Assembly: GCA_964617955.1 (NCBI GenBank)
Contig: CAZTXB010000014.1
Coordinates: 1-64,000, forward strand
From: JABWCE01 sp964617955
GTDB lineage: Bacteria > Bacteroidota > Bacteroidia > NS11-12g > UBA9320
DNA: 64,000 nt
Reading direction: 5' to 3'
Positions within the stretch are counted from its first letter, which is position 1. Every line of letters starts with the position of its first letter. This document shows positions 36,891 through 45,341 of this stretch, in pieces. The notes beneath the pieces were generated by a model. It was not told where the DNA came from. It searched no databases and saw nothing but the letters and a program-made list of their open reading frames with translations. A program made the position numbers and the translations under genes.

Positions 36891-37952
36891 ATGCGCAAAA
36901 TAATTCTTTGTTTTTTAAGCCTTTCATCCCTGATCGCAAATGGTCAGGCCGAGAAACCGGAAACCATCCCCGGTAAGTTGGAGCAAAAATATTGTAAAGC
37001 CCGTATCGATGGAATGAGCCCTAATAAAATACTTTCAATTGGATGGGACAGGGAGTTTGCCCAGGACCTCAAATCTTCGCCTCTTGGCTCCTATCAGGAT
37101 GACGAGGCGGTTCAATACACAGAAAAATACAGTTTTAAAAAGGTGTCAGGGGCTCGATTTAGTTTGAAACTTCCTCTGATCAATAAACCAAAAAGGGTGT
37201 GGTTAATTGGATTTAATTACCTGGAGGCCAATTTAGAAGTCATTCCCGATAAGACCGAAAAAATTTCAAACAGTTTAAACTCATCCTTTGGTGGAGAATT
37301 AAATAAATTGAGAAGTACGGGAATGAATACTTCATTTTTCCAACCTTTAAGTGCCAAAACCTTCGTCACCTTTTTAGCCTCCGTAGACTTAAATGGCGAT
37401 GCCGGCCTCAAAAATATTGGCCCTTTAAAGTATGCGAAATTGACCATGGCTGCCCTCTACGGTAAAAGGCCTCATGACCGAAAAAATTGGGCCATTGGTC
37501 TCTCCCGTGGATACCAGGGAGGCATAGCTACCATTCTCCCATTGATTATGTACAACTACACTGCACCTAACATGAAATGGGGTCTCGAATTTTTAATCCC
37601 GACAAGAGCCTGGTACAGATATAACTTTAATAAAAATAATTTGCTGAGGGCCGGATTCGAACTGGAAGGAGCCAGTTATAGGCTTTTGAATACCAATTCA
37701 TCACTAAACCATATGGAATTGCGAAAAGGTCAGCTGAGATTAAAATTAGAATATCAGAGAAAAATATATGGTCCGGTTTGGGCATCGGTTCAGACGGGAT
37801 ATGCCAATATACTCAACTATAATCTTGATTATTTAGGGTCCGATAAAAACGATTTTCACAGAGGAATTTTCGGAAAGGATAAATATGCCCTCCTGAACAA
37901 ACTTTCAAATTTTATGTTCATCAACTTTAGTCTGAATGTTGTGACCTTGTAA
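36891..37952 (+). CDS. DUF6268-like outer-membrane beta-barrel protein
   Basis: 353 residues. The signal peptide (IILCFLSLSSLIANGQA) is followed by amphipathic beta strands rich in aromatic residues, typical of an outer-membrane barrel (RFSLKLPLINKPKRVWLIGF; KYAKLTMAALYG; WGLEFLIPTRAWYRYNF). The C-terminus ends in strand-like FMFINFSLNVVTL. I associate this layout with DUF6268; function unknown. The promoter just upstream is among the clearest in the window. Confidence 0.65.
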   Translation: MRKIILCFLSLSSLIANGQAEKPETIPGKLEQKYCKARIDGMSPNKILSIGWDREFAQDLKSSPLGSYQDDEAVQYTEKYSFKKVSGARFSLKLPLINKPKRVWLIGFNYLEANLEVIPDKTEKISNSLNSSFGGELNKLRSTGMNTSFFQPLSAKTFVTFLASVDLNGDAGLKNIGPLKYAKLTMAALYGKRPHDRKNWAIGLSRGYQGGIATILPLIMYNYTAPNMKWGLEFLIPTRAWYRYNFNKNNLLRAGFELEGASYRLLNTNSSLNHMELRKGQLRLKLEYQRKIYGPVWASVQTGYANILNYNLDYLGSDKNDFHRGIFGKDKYALLNKLSNFMFINFSLNVVTL

Positions 37953-37998
37953 GCTCAAATCGCTTACATTTGAAAGTTTATAGTTTTTATAAATTTTC

Positions 37999-40983
37999 AT
38001 GCAGCTTTCCGAAAAGGCAAATATTGCTTTTGTTTATTCCATCACAAATCACCATCATCTTGGGTTGGTCATCGAACCCTTATTGGTTGAAATTACACCT
38101 GCAGGAAACTTTTCTCTGGCACATCAGCGTTTGCTGGTTTCGAACACCAATTTATTTCAGCATTTATTAAGCGAAGATGACCAAAAAGCAATAAAAATTC
38201 TTGAAGAAATCATGCCTGAGCGCATTGTAAAAAAATTCAATCAAAAGGGAAACATCAGACCCAAGGAGTTTTTTGAAAAAAAATGCGATGAAAACATGTT
38301 TAAGCTTAGCATCAGACCTTTTATTGAGAACAGGTTGACAGAGGCACTTCAATTCATCGACAGGGAAAACCTCTATTTTGCAAGCGAAACCAAAAACCCA
38401 ACTGCAAAAAAAATCCAGGTATGCGAGGACAACCTGAGTGTGCTTTTTCATTTTAACCGAAGTGAGGAGGAAACGAGATATTACGCAACCATCAAACTCA
38501 ACAACGAGCGGCTCAAACTTTTAAACAGCAGTTCAGTGCTTACCTACGACCCGGCACATATTATTGTCGACGACAAGCTCTTGGTTTTGAAAGAGGTTGA
38601 TGGAAAAAAAATTGAGCCTTTTCTCACCAAATACTACATTTCTGTAGCACGCCGATCAGAGGAAATCTTTTTTAAAAAATTTGGTTTAGAGCTTATTGAG
38701 AAGTTCAATGTGAGGGCAGAAGGATTTGAAATATTGCAAGAAACACATAAGGCATCAGCAGTGCTTAAACTTGAAAAAGTGTTAAACAACGCGTACGCCT
38801 TTATTTTGTCCTTTAAATACGATGGCCAAAATTTTCCATACCATTCCAAAAAAATGGCTCATGCCGTATATGAAAAAAGGGGAGATTCATTTGTGTTTAA
38901 AAAGATAAGGCGCAGCCGCGATTGGGAAGAACATAAAAGGGAATTTATAGAATCTATGGGTTTGAGGCAAATGGAAGGATCTATCTTCAGGCTTCAACCA
39001 AAAGGACTTTTAAACAAAAATTTTGAGGATGCCGATGAAAAATACCGCATCCTTGATTGGCTTGAAGCCAGCAAAGAGGCGTTAAGCGGAAGGGGCTTTG
39101 AAATCATCCAGAATCTCAATGAAGGCGTCTTTTTCCTTGGCGAAAAAAATATCAAGCTTCAAATTTCAAAAGAAGCCGATTGGTTTGATATCAATGCCGT
39201 AGTTTGGTTTGGTAATTTTGAAATGCTTTTTAAAGAATTGCGGCCTTACATATTAAAGGGTAACAGGGAATTTATGCTTCCCAATGGTGAAATTGCCATC
39301 ATACCTCAGGAGTGGATGGCAAAGTTTCAGGGCATTTTGCGTTTTGATGAAGGCAGTCACAGCATAAGGCTTAATAAAATGCATTGGGGCTTGCTTGGAG
39401 ATTTTGAAACGACCAAAGGCATTCAGGCGAAACTGGAAGGTTTAAATGATTATAAGGAAATTGCTGCGCTTCCGATGCCAGGTGAATTTAACGGGCAATT
39501 GAGAGACTACCAATTGGCAGGCTATTATTGGATGTATTTTCTCAAGCAATTTGGATTTGGAGGATGCTTAGCCGACGATATGGGCTTAGGAAAAACAATA
39601 CAAACCCTTGCCTTGCTCCTGAACGAAAAACAAATTCATCCATCAGAGTCAAAAGCAGGCTTTTTACAACCAAAGCAACAAAAAGGTCAACTGAGCATTT
39701 TCGAAAGTCCTGACACGACCTCTACCTTATCAACTCAATCATCTAAAACTTCTCTATTGGTGGTGCCTACCAGTCTCATTTATAATTGGATGAATGAGTC
39801 TTCAAAATTCACTCCAACCCTTAAACTATTTGTCCATATTGGTCAGGCCCGGGTAAAGGAAAACGAACATTTCGAAAACTACGACCTCATAATCAGCACC
39901 TACGGCACAGTGAGGAACGATGAGGCCTTGTTCAAAAATTTTAAATTCCATTACATTATTTTAGATGAAAGTCAAAATATTAAAAATCCGCATAGCCAGG
40001 TTTCTAAGACTCTGAGGAATTTGAATTCGGAATTCCGTTTGGTTTTAACAGGTACCCCAGTTGAAAACTCCATTAAAGATTTATGGTCACAGATTAGTTT
40101 TGTAAACCCGGGTCTTTTAGGAGGTTTAAAGTTTTTTGAGGACACCTATGTGTACCCTATCGAAAAAGGGGGAGATGACGCTAAACTTTTAGAACTAAAA
40201 ACCCTGATAAAGCCATTTATATTAAGAAGAACCAAACAGCAAGTAGCCAAGGAACTGCCCGAAAAAACGGAACAAATTCTTTACTGTGAAATGACCCCTG
40301 AGCAGGAAAAGATTTATGAAGAAACCAAGTCCCGTTTTCGCAACCAGGTATTTGAAACCATTACCGATGTTGGTTTGGCCAAGGCCAGATTTAGCATAAT
40401 TGCCGGCCTTACCAAATTGCGTCAAATTGCCAACCATCCTGGATTAACAGAATCAGACTATGAAGGAAGCTCAGGCAAGTTCATTGAGTTGTTGACCCGA
40501 ACTGCCACAGCCATTGAAAGCGGGCATAAACTGCTTATTTATTCTCAGTTTGTGCAACAACTTCAAATCATCAAAAAAGCCTTCGACAAAGAAGGTTTAA
40601 AATACTGCTATTTTGATGGGAGTTATAACGCAAAACAACGACAAATTCAGGTGAAACAGTTTCAGGAATCGCCCGAAATTCCTATTTTCCTGGTATCTCT
40701 AAAAGCTGGAGGCGTTGGGCTAACACTTACGGCCGCCGATTACGTTTTTATCATTGACCCTTGGTGGAATCCATCGGTTGAGAGGCAAGCTGTAGACCGA
40801 ACCCATCGAATCGGGCAGACTAAAAACATTTTTTCATACAAATTCATTACAAAAAATACCGTGGAAGAAAAAATACTGAATTTGCAAAACAGAAAGCTAT
40901 CCCTGGCTTCGGAAATGGTTCTGGCTGAAGAATCTTTTTATAAAACATTGGATATTAATGACATAAAAAATATATTAGGATAG
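37999..40983 (+). CDS. SNF2-family DEAD/DEAH-box ATPase
   Basis: 994 residues. Residues 1-490 are a Bacteroidota-type N-terminal extension with no recognised catalytic motif. The Swi2/Snf2 ATPase starts about 500: LRDYQLAGYYWMYFLKQFGF, Walker A DDMGLGKTIQ, motif II LDESQNIKNP (DESQ), motif III LTGTPVENS. The C-terminal helicase lobe (about 830-960) carries the Q/R finger WWNPSVERQAVDRTHRIGQT. It is expected to translocate on double-stranded DNA and remodel protein-DNA complexes. TACATTTG at 37965-37972 may be its -7 box. A glutamine/serine-rich insertion sits after motif I (about 550-580). Confidence 0.9.
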   Translation: MQLSEKANIAFVYSITNHHHLGLVIEPLLVEITPAGNFSLAHQRLLVSNTNLFQHLLSEDDQKAIKILEEIMPERIVKKFNQKGNIRPKEFFEKKCDENMFKLSIRPFIENRLTEALQFIDRENLYFASETKNPTAKKIQVCEDNLSVLFHFNRSEEETRYYATIKLNNERLKLLNSSSVLTYDPAHIIVDDKLLVLKEVDGKKIEPFLTKYYISVARRSEEIFFKKFGLELIEKFNVRAEGFEILQETHKASAVLKLEKVLNNAYAFILSFKYDGQNFPYHSKKMAHAVYEKRGDSFVFKKIRRSRDWEEHKREFIESMGLRQMEGSIFRLQPKGLLNKNFEDADEKYRILDWLEASKEALSGRGFEIIQNLNEGVFFLGEKNIKLQISKEADWFDINAVVWFGNFEMLFKELRPYILKGNREFMLPNGEIAIIPQEWMAKFQGILRFDEGSHSIRLNKMHWGLLGDFETTKGIQAKLEGLNDYKEIAALPMPGEFNGQLRDYQLAGYYWMYFLKQFGFGGCLADDMGLGKTIQTLALLLNEKQIHPSESKAGFLQPKQQKGQLSIFESPDTTSTLSTQSSKTSLLVVPTSLIYNWMNESSKFTPTLKLFVHIGQARVKENEHFENYDLIISTYGTVRNDEALFKNFKFHYIILDESQNIKNPHSQVSKTLRNLNSEFRLVLTGTPVENSIKDLWSQISFVNPGLLGGLKFFEDTYVYPIEKGGDDAKLLELKTLIKPFILRRTKQQVAKELPEKTEQILYCEMTPEQEKIYEETKSRFRNQVFETITDVGLAKARFSIIAGLTKLRQIANHPGLTESDYEGSSGKFIELLTRTATAIESGHKLLIYSQFVQQLQIIKKAFDKEGLKYCYFDGSYNAKQRQIQVKQFQESPEIPIFLVSLKAGGVGLTLTAADYVFIIDPWWNPSVERQAVDRTHRIGQTKNIFSYKFITKNTVEEKILNLQNRKLSLASEMVLAEESFYKTLDINDIKNILG

Positions 40984-41045
40984 TGAAAAAGTCAATCTAA
41001 ATATTACTTTTGAAATTCAATATTATTTATAACTCAAAAAAAATC

Positions 41046-41777
41046 ATGAAAAAAATCTTTACATTAGCGTTGACTTTGGTTTCAGTTGCCACATTTGCCC
41101 AACGTTCGGCAGATATTAGCGTGACCATGAATAGCCCTACCACCGGAACGAACATCGTTTCTGGAAAATCTTTCACTCTTAACTACACGGGCACCAATAT
41201 GGGACCGGACAAATTGGCCATTGGCGACACCGTTGTTTATGGATTGGTCATTAACAACACTTTTATCAATGGAACTATTTTTTTCAGAGTGCTTACGGCT
41301 GATATCTTAAAAGATGGAGTGGTTCAGTCCTTTAATCAAACGGTAACGTTAAACATTCCCAATGAGTTAAATAATGCCAATTTTTGCGCTTACGTGGGTG
41401 CACAAAACCGATCATTCGGTTCTCCTAAAGTATCAGATCCGGCTACTGCCAATAATTTAGGCTGCTCTGTAGTAAATTTAAAAACCAGTAGCATAAAAAG
41501 TTTGGGCGAAGGATTGGCAACAGCCACCCACATCAATGCTACTCCAAATCCCGCCAATGACGTGGTAAACATAAGTTATGAATTGGTTAACCCTGAAACG
41601 GTAAGCGTAGCGCTATACGACATGAATGGCCGTCAGGTAGTTGAAACCATTACCAACAAACAAAGTGCTGGCGAAAACACTGTTCAGATGAACACTTCTG
41701 AATTGAATTCAGGTCTTTATTTTTATGAAGTGAAAATTGGTGTTAACACAAAGCGTTACAAATTGATGATTAATTAA
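41046..41777 (+). CDS. Small secreted protein with T9SS type-A sorting domain
   Basis: About 243 residues from ATG 41046, directly before the signal peptide (KKIFTLALTLVSVATFAQ). Residues 20-150 form a CARDB/Ig-like beta domain (NSPTTGTNIVSGKSFTLNY). The last 80 residues are a type-A sorting domain (NATPNPANDVVNISYELV ... LYDMNGRQVVE ... LNSGLYFYEVKI). Expected to be exported by T9SS and processed at the sorting domain. A -7 box TACTTTTG at 41005-41012 and a strong terminator downstream make it a single-gene unit, and codons suggest high expression. Confidence 0.85.
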   Translation: MKKIFTLALTLVSVATFAQRSADISVTMNSPTTGTNIVSGKSFTLNYTGTNMGPDKLAIGDTVVYGLVINNTFINGTIFFRVLTADILKDGVVQSFNQTVTLNIPNELNNANFCAYVGAQNRSFGSPKVSDPATANNLGCSVVNLKTSSIKSLGEGLATATHINATPNPANDVVNISYELVNPETVSVALYDMNGRQVVETITNKQSAGENTVQMNTSELNSGLYFYEVKIGVNTKRYKLMIN

Positions 41778-41793
41778 AATTTGTTAGATATTT

Positions 41794-41834
41794 AAAAAAA
41801 ACCTTCACCATTGATTTGGTGAAGGTTTTTTTTT
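41794..41834 (+). terminator. Strong bidirectional rho-independent terminator
   Basis: Perfect 10-bp stem ACCTTCACCA/TGGTGAAGGT with a 6-nt loop, extended by an A7 tract on the left and nine Ts on the right. It directly follows the T9SS protein gene. Confidence 0.92.
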
Positions 41835-41952
41835 GAAACATTCCTTCACTTTTAAAAGAAATTTCTGTCTTGTACGTGTTTCAAGAATTCTCAATCCCAA
41901 AATCAGGCTTCTTTAATCTTAAAAGCGTTAATAAGATTCCCTTAAATGAACA

Positions 41953-41984
41953 CGGAGTATGTCTCCGATATTTTCTCCGGAGAA
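41953..41984. promoter_or_regulatory. Tandem inverted repeats upstream of yebC
   Basis: CGGAG/CTCCG (41953-41957, 41963-41967), then the perfect 12-bp palindrome TTCTCCGGAGAA (41973-41984). The shared CTCC/GGAG core suggests two related binding sites. The binder is unknown. Confidence 0.35.
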
Positions 41985-42017
41985 TTGCACAATTAAAACA
42001 AGATTATATGGCTCTAA

Positions 42018-42049
42018 GGCATATTCTAAGGGTATATGCCCTATTTTTG
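42018..42049 (+). promoter_or_regulatory. Inverted repeat abutting the yebC -7 box
   Basis: GGCATAT/ATATGCC (42018-42024, 42034-42040) ends one base before TATTTTTG (42042-42049), the likely -7 box of yebC. It occupies the spacer and -33 region, where no TTG is present, so an operator or activator site is plausible. The predicted leader to ATG 42060 is only a few bases. Confidence 0.4.
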
Positions 42050-42059
42050 CTTCCGTTAA

Positions 42060-42818
42060 ATGTCAGGACACAGTAAATGGGCCAATATTAAGCACCGCAA
42101 AGGAGCACAGGACAAGCGGAGGGCAAAATTATTTACCCGAATAATCAAGGATATTTCAATTGCAGCAAAAAATGGCGGCGACAATCCCGCAAGCAATCCT
42201 GCGTTGCGCTTAGCCATTCAAAATGCCAAAGGCGCGAATCTTCCCAAGGAGAAAGTAGAAAACGCGATTAAGAAAGCCTCAGGGCACGAAGCCGATAATT
42301 TTCTTGAACTCACCTACGAAGGTTATGGGCATGGTGGGGTAGCTGTATTTATTGAAGCGGCTACGGATAACGTCAATAGAACCGTAGCCAATATTCGAAG
42401 CATTTTTTTAAAGTCAGGAGGAAGTTTAGGTACCAATGGATCCCTCAATTTTATTTTCGCGCATAAAGGTGTTTTTCGAGTGCCTCTTTCACAAATTGAC
42501 GCCATAAATTCAGATGAATTAGAAATTGAGTTGATAGATGGCGGGGCTGAAGAAATTGAGAAAGAAGATGGGGTTTGGGAAATAGTTACTTCTTTTGAAA
42601 ATTTCGGTGAAATGCAAAAAAAACTGGAGGAAGTAAAGCTTGAGGCCGAAAGTTCAACCTTGCTTCGCCTGCCACTTATAACAAAGGCATTGCCTGTAGC
42701 AGAGGCCTTAAAATTTTTAAAAATGATAGAAAAACTTGAGGACGACGAAGACATCAATACGGTGTATCACAATCTGGAGTTAACCGATGATTTGATAATG
42801 GAAATCGAAAAACTTTAA
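42060..42818 (+). CDS. YebC/PmpR/TACO1-family regulator
   Basis: 252 residues. The start MSGHSKWANIKHRKGAQDK is diagnostic; KDISIAAKNGGDNPASNPA, RLAIQNAKGANLPKEKVENA and YEGYGHGGVAVFIEAATDN follow as in YebC. The family acts as a DNA-binding regulator in some bacteria and as a ribosome-associated helper at polyproline stalls in others. The C-terminal 25 residues are more acidic than usual. The acyl-CoA carboxylase gene follows 34 bases downstream, possibly in the same transcript. Confidence 0.93.
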   Translation: MSGHSKWANIKHRKGAQDKRRAKLFTRIIKDISIAAKNGGDNPASNPALRLAIQNAKGANLPKEKVENAIKKASGHEADNFLELTYEGYGHGGVAVFIEAATDNVNRTVANIRSIFLKSGGSLGTNGSLNFIFAHKGVFRVPLSQIDAINSDELEIELIDGGAEEIEKEDGVWEIVTSFENFGEMQKKLEEVKLEAESSTLLRLPLITKALPVAEALKFLKMIEKLEDDEDINTVYHNLELTDDLIMEIEKL

Positions 42819-42852
42819 TGCACACTTAAATACAAATCGGTTTTATATTCGA

Positions 42853-44418
42853 ATGCCCATAGATAAAAATTCAAGACTCGACATGAGAGAAAAATTAATA
42901 GCCAAAAGAAAACAAAGCCTTTTAGGAGGTGGAGTGGATCGCATCGATTCACAACATAAGAAAGGTAAATTAACGGCAAGGGAACGCTTAGAACTCTTGC
43001 TCGATAAAGGGAGCTTTGAAGAAATTGACGCCTTCGTAAAACACAGAAGCACCGATTTTGGAATGGAAAAAACCCATTATCCGGGCGATGGGGTTATTAC
43101 GGGTTATGGAACAGTGCATGGGCGTTTGGTTTTTGTCTTTTCACAAGATTTTACAGTATTTGGGGGCTCCTTAAGTGAAACCCATGCCGAAAAAATTTGT
43201 AAAATAATGGACATGGCCATGAAGAATGGCGCCCCGGTAATTGGGTTGAACGACAGTGGAGGCGCACGCATTCAGGAAGGCGTGGTTTCTTTAGGAGGCT
43301 ATGCTGATATTTTTTACAGAAACACCTTGGCCAGTGGCGTCATTCCTCAAATTTCGGTCATCATGGGACCTTGTGCCGGCGGCGCAGTTTACAGTCCTGC
43401 CATTACCGATTTTATCATGATGGTTGAAAAAACCTCCTATATGTTTGTAACGGGGCCCAATGTTGTAAAAACAGTGACCAACGAAGAGGTGAGCAGTGAA
43501 AATTTAGGGGGGGCCTCTGTGCACGGCACCAAATCGGGAGTGTCACACATCAGTGCCGGCAACGAACTGGATGCCATGAATAAGTTGCGCCAATTGCTCA
43601 GCTATATTCCGCAAAACTGTGAAGAAAGGCCTCCTTTCACTGAATATACCCTTACAAAAAATGAGTCGAGGGAAGAACTTGCAAGTATAATTCCCGAAAA
43701 TGCCAATCAGCCTTATGATATCCGCGACGTCATATTTGGCACCATCGACCATGACAGTTTTTTTGAAATCCACAAAGATTTCGCAGAAAATATAGTGGTG
43801 GGCTTCGCCCGATTGGCAGGCCGGAGTATTGGCATCGTCGCCAATCAGCCCGCATTTTTGGCTGGGGTTTTAGACGTTAAAAGCAGTCAGAAGGCCGCAC
43901 GCTTTGTTCGCTTTTGCGACGCCTTCAATATTCCTTTGTTGGTATTTGAAGATGTTCCGGGGTTTTTACCCGGCACCGATCAGGAATGGAATGCCATCAT
44001 AACCAACGGGGCCAAGCTGCTTTATGCCTTTTGCGAGGCAACGGTTCCGAGGGTGACGGTAATCACCCGCAAAGCATACGGAGGAGCTTATGATGTGATG
44101 AACAGTAAGCACATAGGCGCCGATATGAATTTTGCCTGGCCAAGTGCCGAAATCGCGGTGATGGGTGCCAAAGGCGCTGCCGAAATAATTTTTAAAAAAG
44201 AAATCACCGAAGCCGCAAATCCGGAGGAGGCATGGAAACAGAAAGAAGCAGAGTACGCCGGAATTTTTGCCAACCCCTATCGCGCAGCCGAAAGAGGCTT
44301 TATTGATGAAGTAATTTTGCCGGAAGAAACACGGATTAAACTCATCAAAGCATTCAAAATGCTGGAGAACAAAGTAGCCAACCTGCCAAAGAAAAAGCAT
44401 GGGAATATTCCGTTGTAA
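42853..44418 (+). CDS. Acyl-CoA carboxylase beta subunit (carboxyltransferase)
   Basis: 521 residues of the biotin-dependent carboxyltransferase fold, which moves CO2 from carboxybiotin to propionyl- or another acyl-CoA. Typical segments are GKLTARERLELLLDKGSFEE, NDSGGARIQEGVVSLGGY, VIMGPCAGGAVYSPAITDF, EDVPGFLPGTDQEWNAII and RKAYGGAYDVMNSKHIGAD. The G-G-A oxyanion loops are intact. No biotin carboxylase or biotin carrier gene is adjacent, so the partner is encoded elsewhere. The closest named enzymes are propionyl-CoA carboxylase beta and methylmalonyl-CoA decarboxylase alpha; substrate is open. An internal ATG at 42883 is an alternative start. Confidence 0.9.
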   Translation: MPIDKNSRLDMREKLIAKRKQSLLGGGVDRIDSQHKKGKLTARERLELLLDKGSFEEIDAFVKHRSTDFGMEKTHYPGDGVITGYGTVHGRLVFVFSQDFTVFGGSLSETHAEKICKIMDMAMKNGAPVIGLNDSGGARIQEGVVSLGGYADIFYRNTLASGVIPQISVIMGPCAGGAVYSPAITDFIMMVEKTSYMFVTGPNVVKTVTNEEVSSENLGGASVHGTKSGVSHISAGNELDAMNKLRQLLSYIPQNCEERPPFTEYTLTKNESREELASIIPENANQPYDIRDVIFGTIDHDSFFEIHKDFAENIVVGFARLAGRSIGIVANQPAFLAGVLDVKSSQKAARFVRFCDAFNIPLLVFEDVPGFLPGTDQEWNAIITNGAKLLYAFCEATVPRVTVITRKAYGGAYDVMNSKHIGADMNFAWPSAEIAVMGAKGAAEIIFKKEITEAANPEEAWKQKEAEYAGIFANPYRAAERGFIDEVILPEETRIKLIKAFKMLENKVANLPKKKHGNIPL

Positions 44419-44510
44419 GGGGCTTAAATACATCAGTTATTTTGTTTCTTTAGAGAAATATAATACCCCAAAGACAGAATGGATTTTTAAGGTAATGTGG
44501 TCAAAAATAG

Positions 44511-44538
44511 TTGGTAGATTTTAGACTAATTAGGTTTA
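44511..44538 (+). promoter_or_regulatory. Candidate promoter of the 44.5-kb small RNA
   Basis: TTG at 44511-44513, 17 bases, then TAGGTTTA at 44531-44538 (one mismatch to TAnnTTTG). It would start RNA at about 44543-44546, right before the structured segment. Confidence 0.45.
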
Positions 44539-44542
44539 AAAT

Positions 44543-44652
44543 AGCCGCATCAATCTGAAGAGGAAGTAAGCTCTGGTGGAGACCAACTTGCGAGCAATAG
44601 GATTGATGCATTAAAGGTAATAGGCAGTTCTTTTTATGAGCTGCCTTTTTTT
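44543..44652 (+). ncRNA. Candidate structured small RNA, about 110 nt
   Basis: No credible reading frame. The closing stem GCATCAATC (44547-44555) pairs perfectly with GATTGATGC (44601-44609), 9 bp. Inside, GCTC (44570-44573) pairs with GAGC (44592-44595), and TGGT (44574-44577) pairs with ACCA (44582-44585) around a GGAG loop. A rho-independent terminator follows and a promoter-like pair precedes. Nested pairing plus both transcription signals argues for a stand-alone RNA. It does not look like the SRP, tmRNA, RNase P or known riboswitch cores that I can recognise. A 5' leader role is unlikely, because the terminator ends it before the next gene. Confidence 0.5.
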
Positions 44653-44661
44653 ATATTACCT
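44615..44661 (+). terminator. Terminator of the candidate small RNA
   Basis: GGCAGTTC/GAGCTGCC stem (one T-G wobble) with a 7-nt loop, followed by seven Ts (44646-44652). An outer 8-bp stem AGGTAATA/TATTACCT (44615-44622, 44654-44661) brackets it. Confidence 0.75.
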
Positions 44662-44731
44662 GTATGCCTGTATCGCTAAAAAAAACTCATTTGTTATTGG
44701 ACAAATAGACGTACCATTGCCTTTATTTGCA

Positions 44732-45188
44732 ATGGACAAGATATTAACCAGCAGACCCTAATATAGTATTTAGTGGAATACTAAACTCGAATAGTCAAAT
44801 AGGTAAAATATTAATCAACTCAAGCAAACATTTTCAATTTTATAGTTGCGATTTTCTTAAAGTAGAAATAATAAAACACAGGGAAAAGCTCCTCCAACTG
44901 ACCAAACTAAACGAGAATGAATTAAATGAGTTGGAAACATTGGTAACATCCAATATCACGTTTATTAATGAAGGTCTTATTCCAAAAAGAGAGATTGATG
45001 AATCACTTGAAATGTTAAAGGATATTGATATCAAGGATGCCCCTTTCGTGGCATTGACAAAATATCTTAATGGAACTCTTTGGACAGGGGACAAAGTTCT
45101 GATCAATGGATTAAAGGCAAACAAATTTCTGAAAACAATCACAACTTCTGACCTTTTTCATAGACTTGACGATTTAGAGAGAGAATAG
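44732..45188 (+). pseudogene. Frameshifted PIN-domain (VapC-like) gene
   Basis: A 147-codon open frame (44748-45188) has no start codon; an in-frame TAA precedes it. Translated, it gives a nearly full PIN domain: DPNIVFSGILNSNSQIGK with the first acidic residue, then DIDIKDAPFVALTKYLNGTL, LWTGDKVLINGLKANKF and TTSDLF at the end. PIN proteins are Mg-dependent RNases, often toxins. An ATG at 44732 starts MDKIL in another frame; removing 1 or 4 bases near 44745-44750 would join it to ADPNIVFSG. So the gene is probably broken by a small insertion, or carries a sequencing error. No antitoxin gene sits directly upstream. Confidence 0.65.
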
Positions 45189-45341
45189 GAAAACATTTGA
45201 TAAAAACTGAATTCTCTACCGTCTATTATGAAGCTTTGGATACTTTAAATATCGAATTAAATTTGTAGTGGCTTGAATCGTTGGTTGTTGGAGGTAGGTG
45301 CCCCTCAAACAAAACAGACGGGCTTATAAAAAATCACAACC

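Noticed and set aside
42323..42757. Ser-rich 144-codon frame antisense to yebC
   Set aside because: Serine richness is the shadow of Glu/Lys codons in yebC; no independent support.
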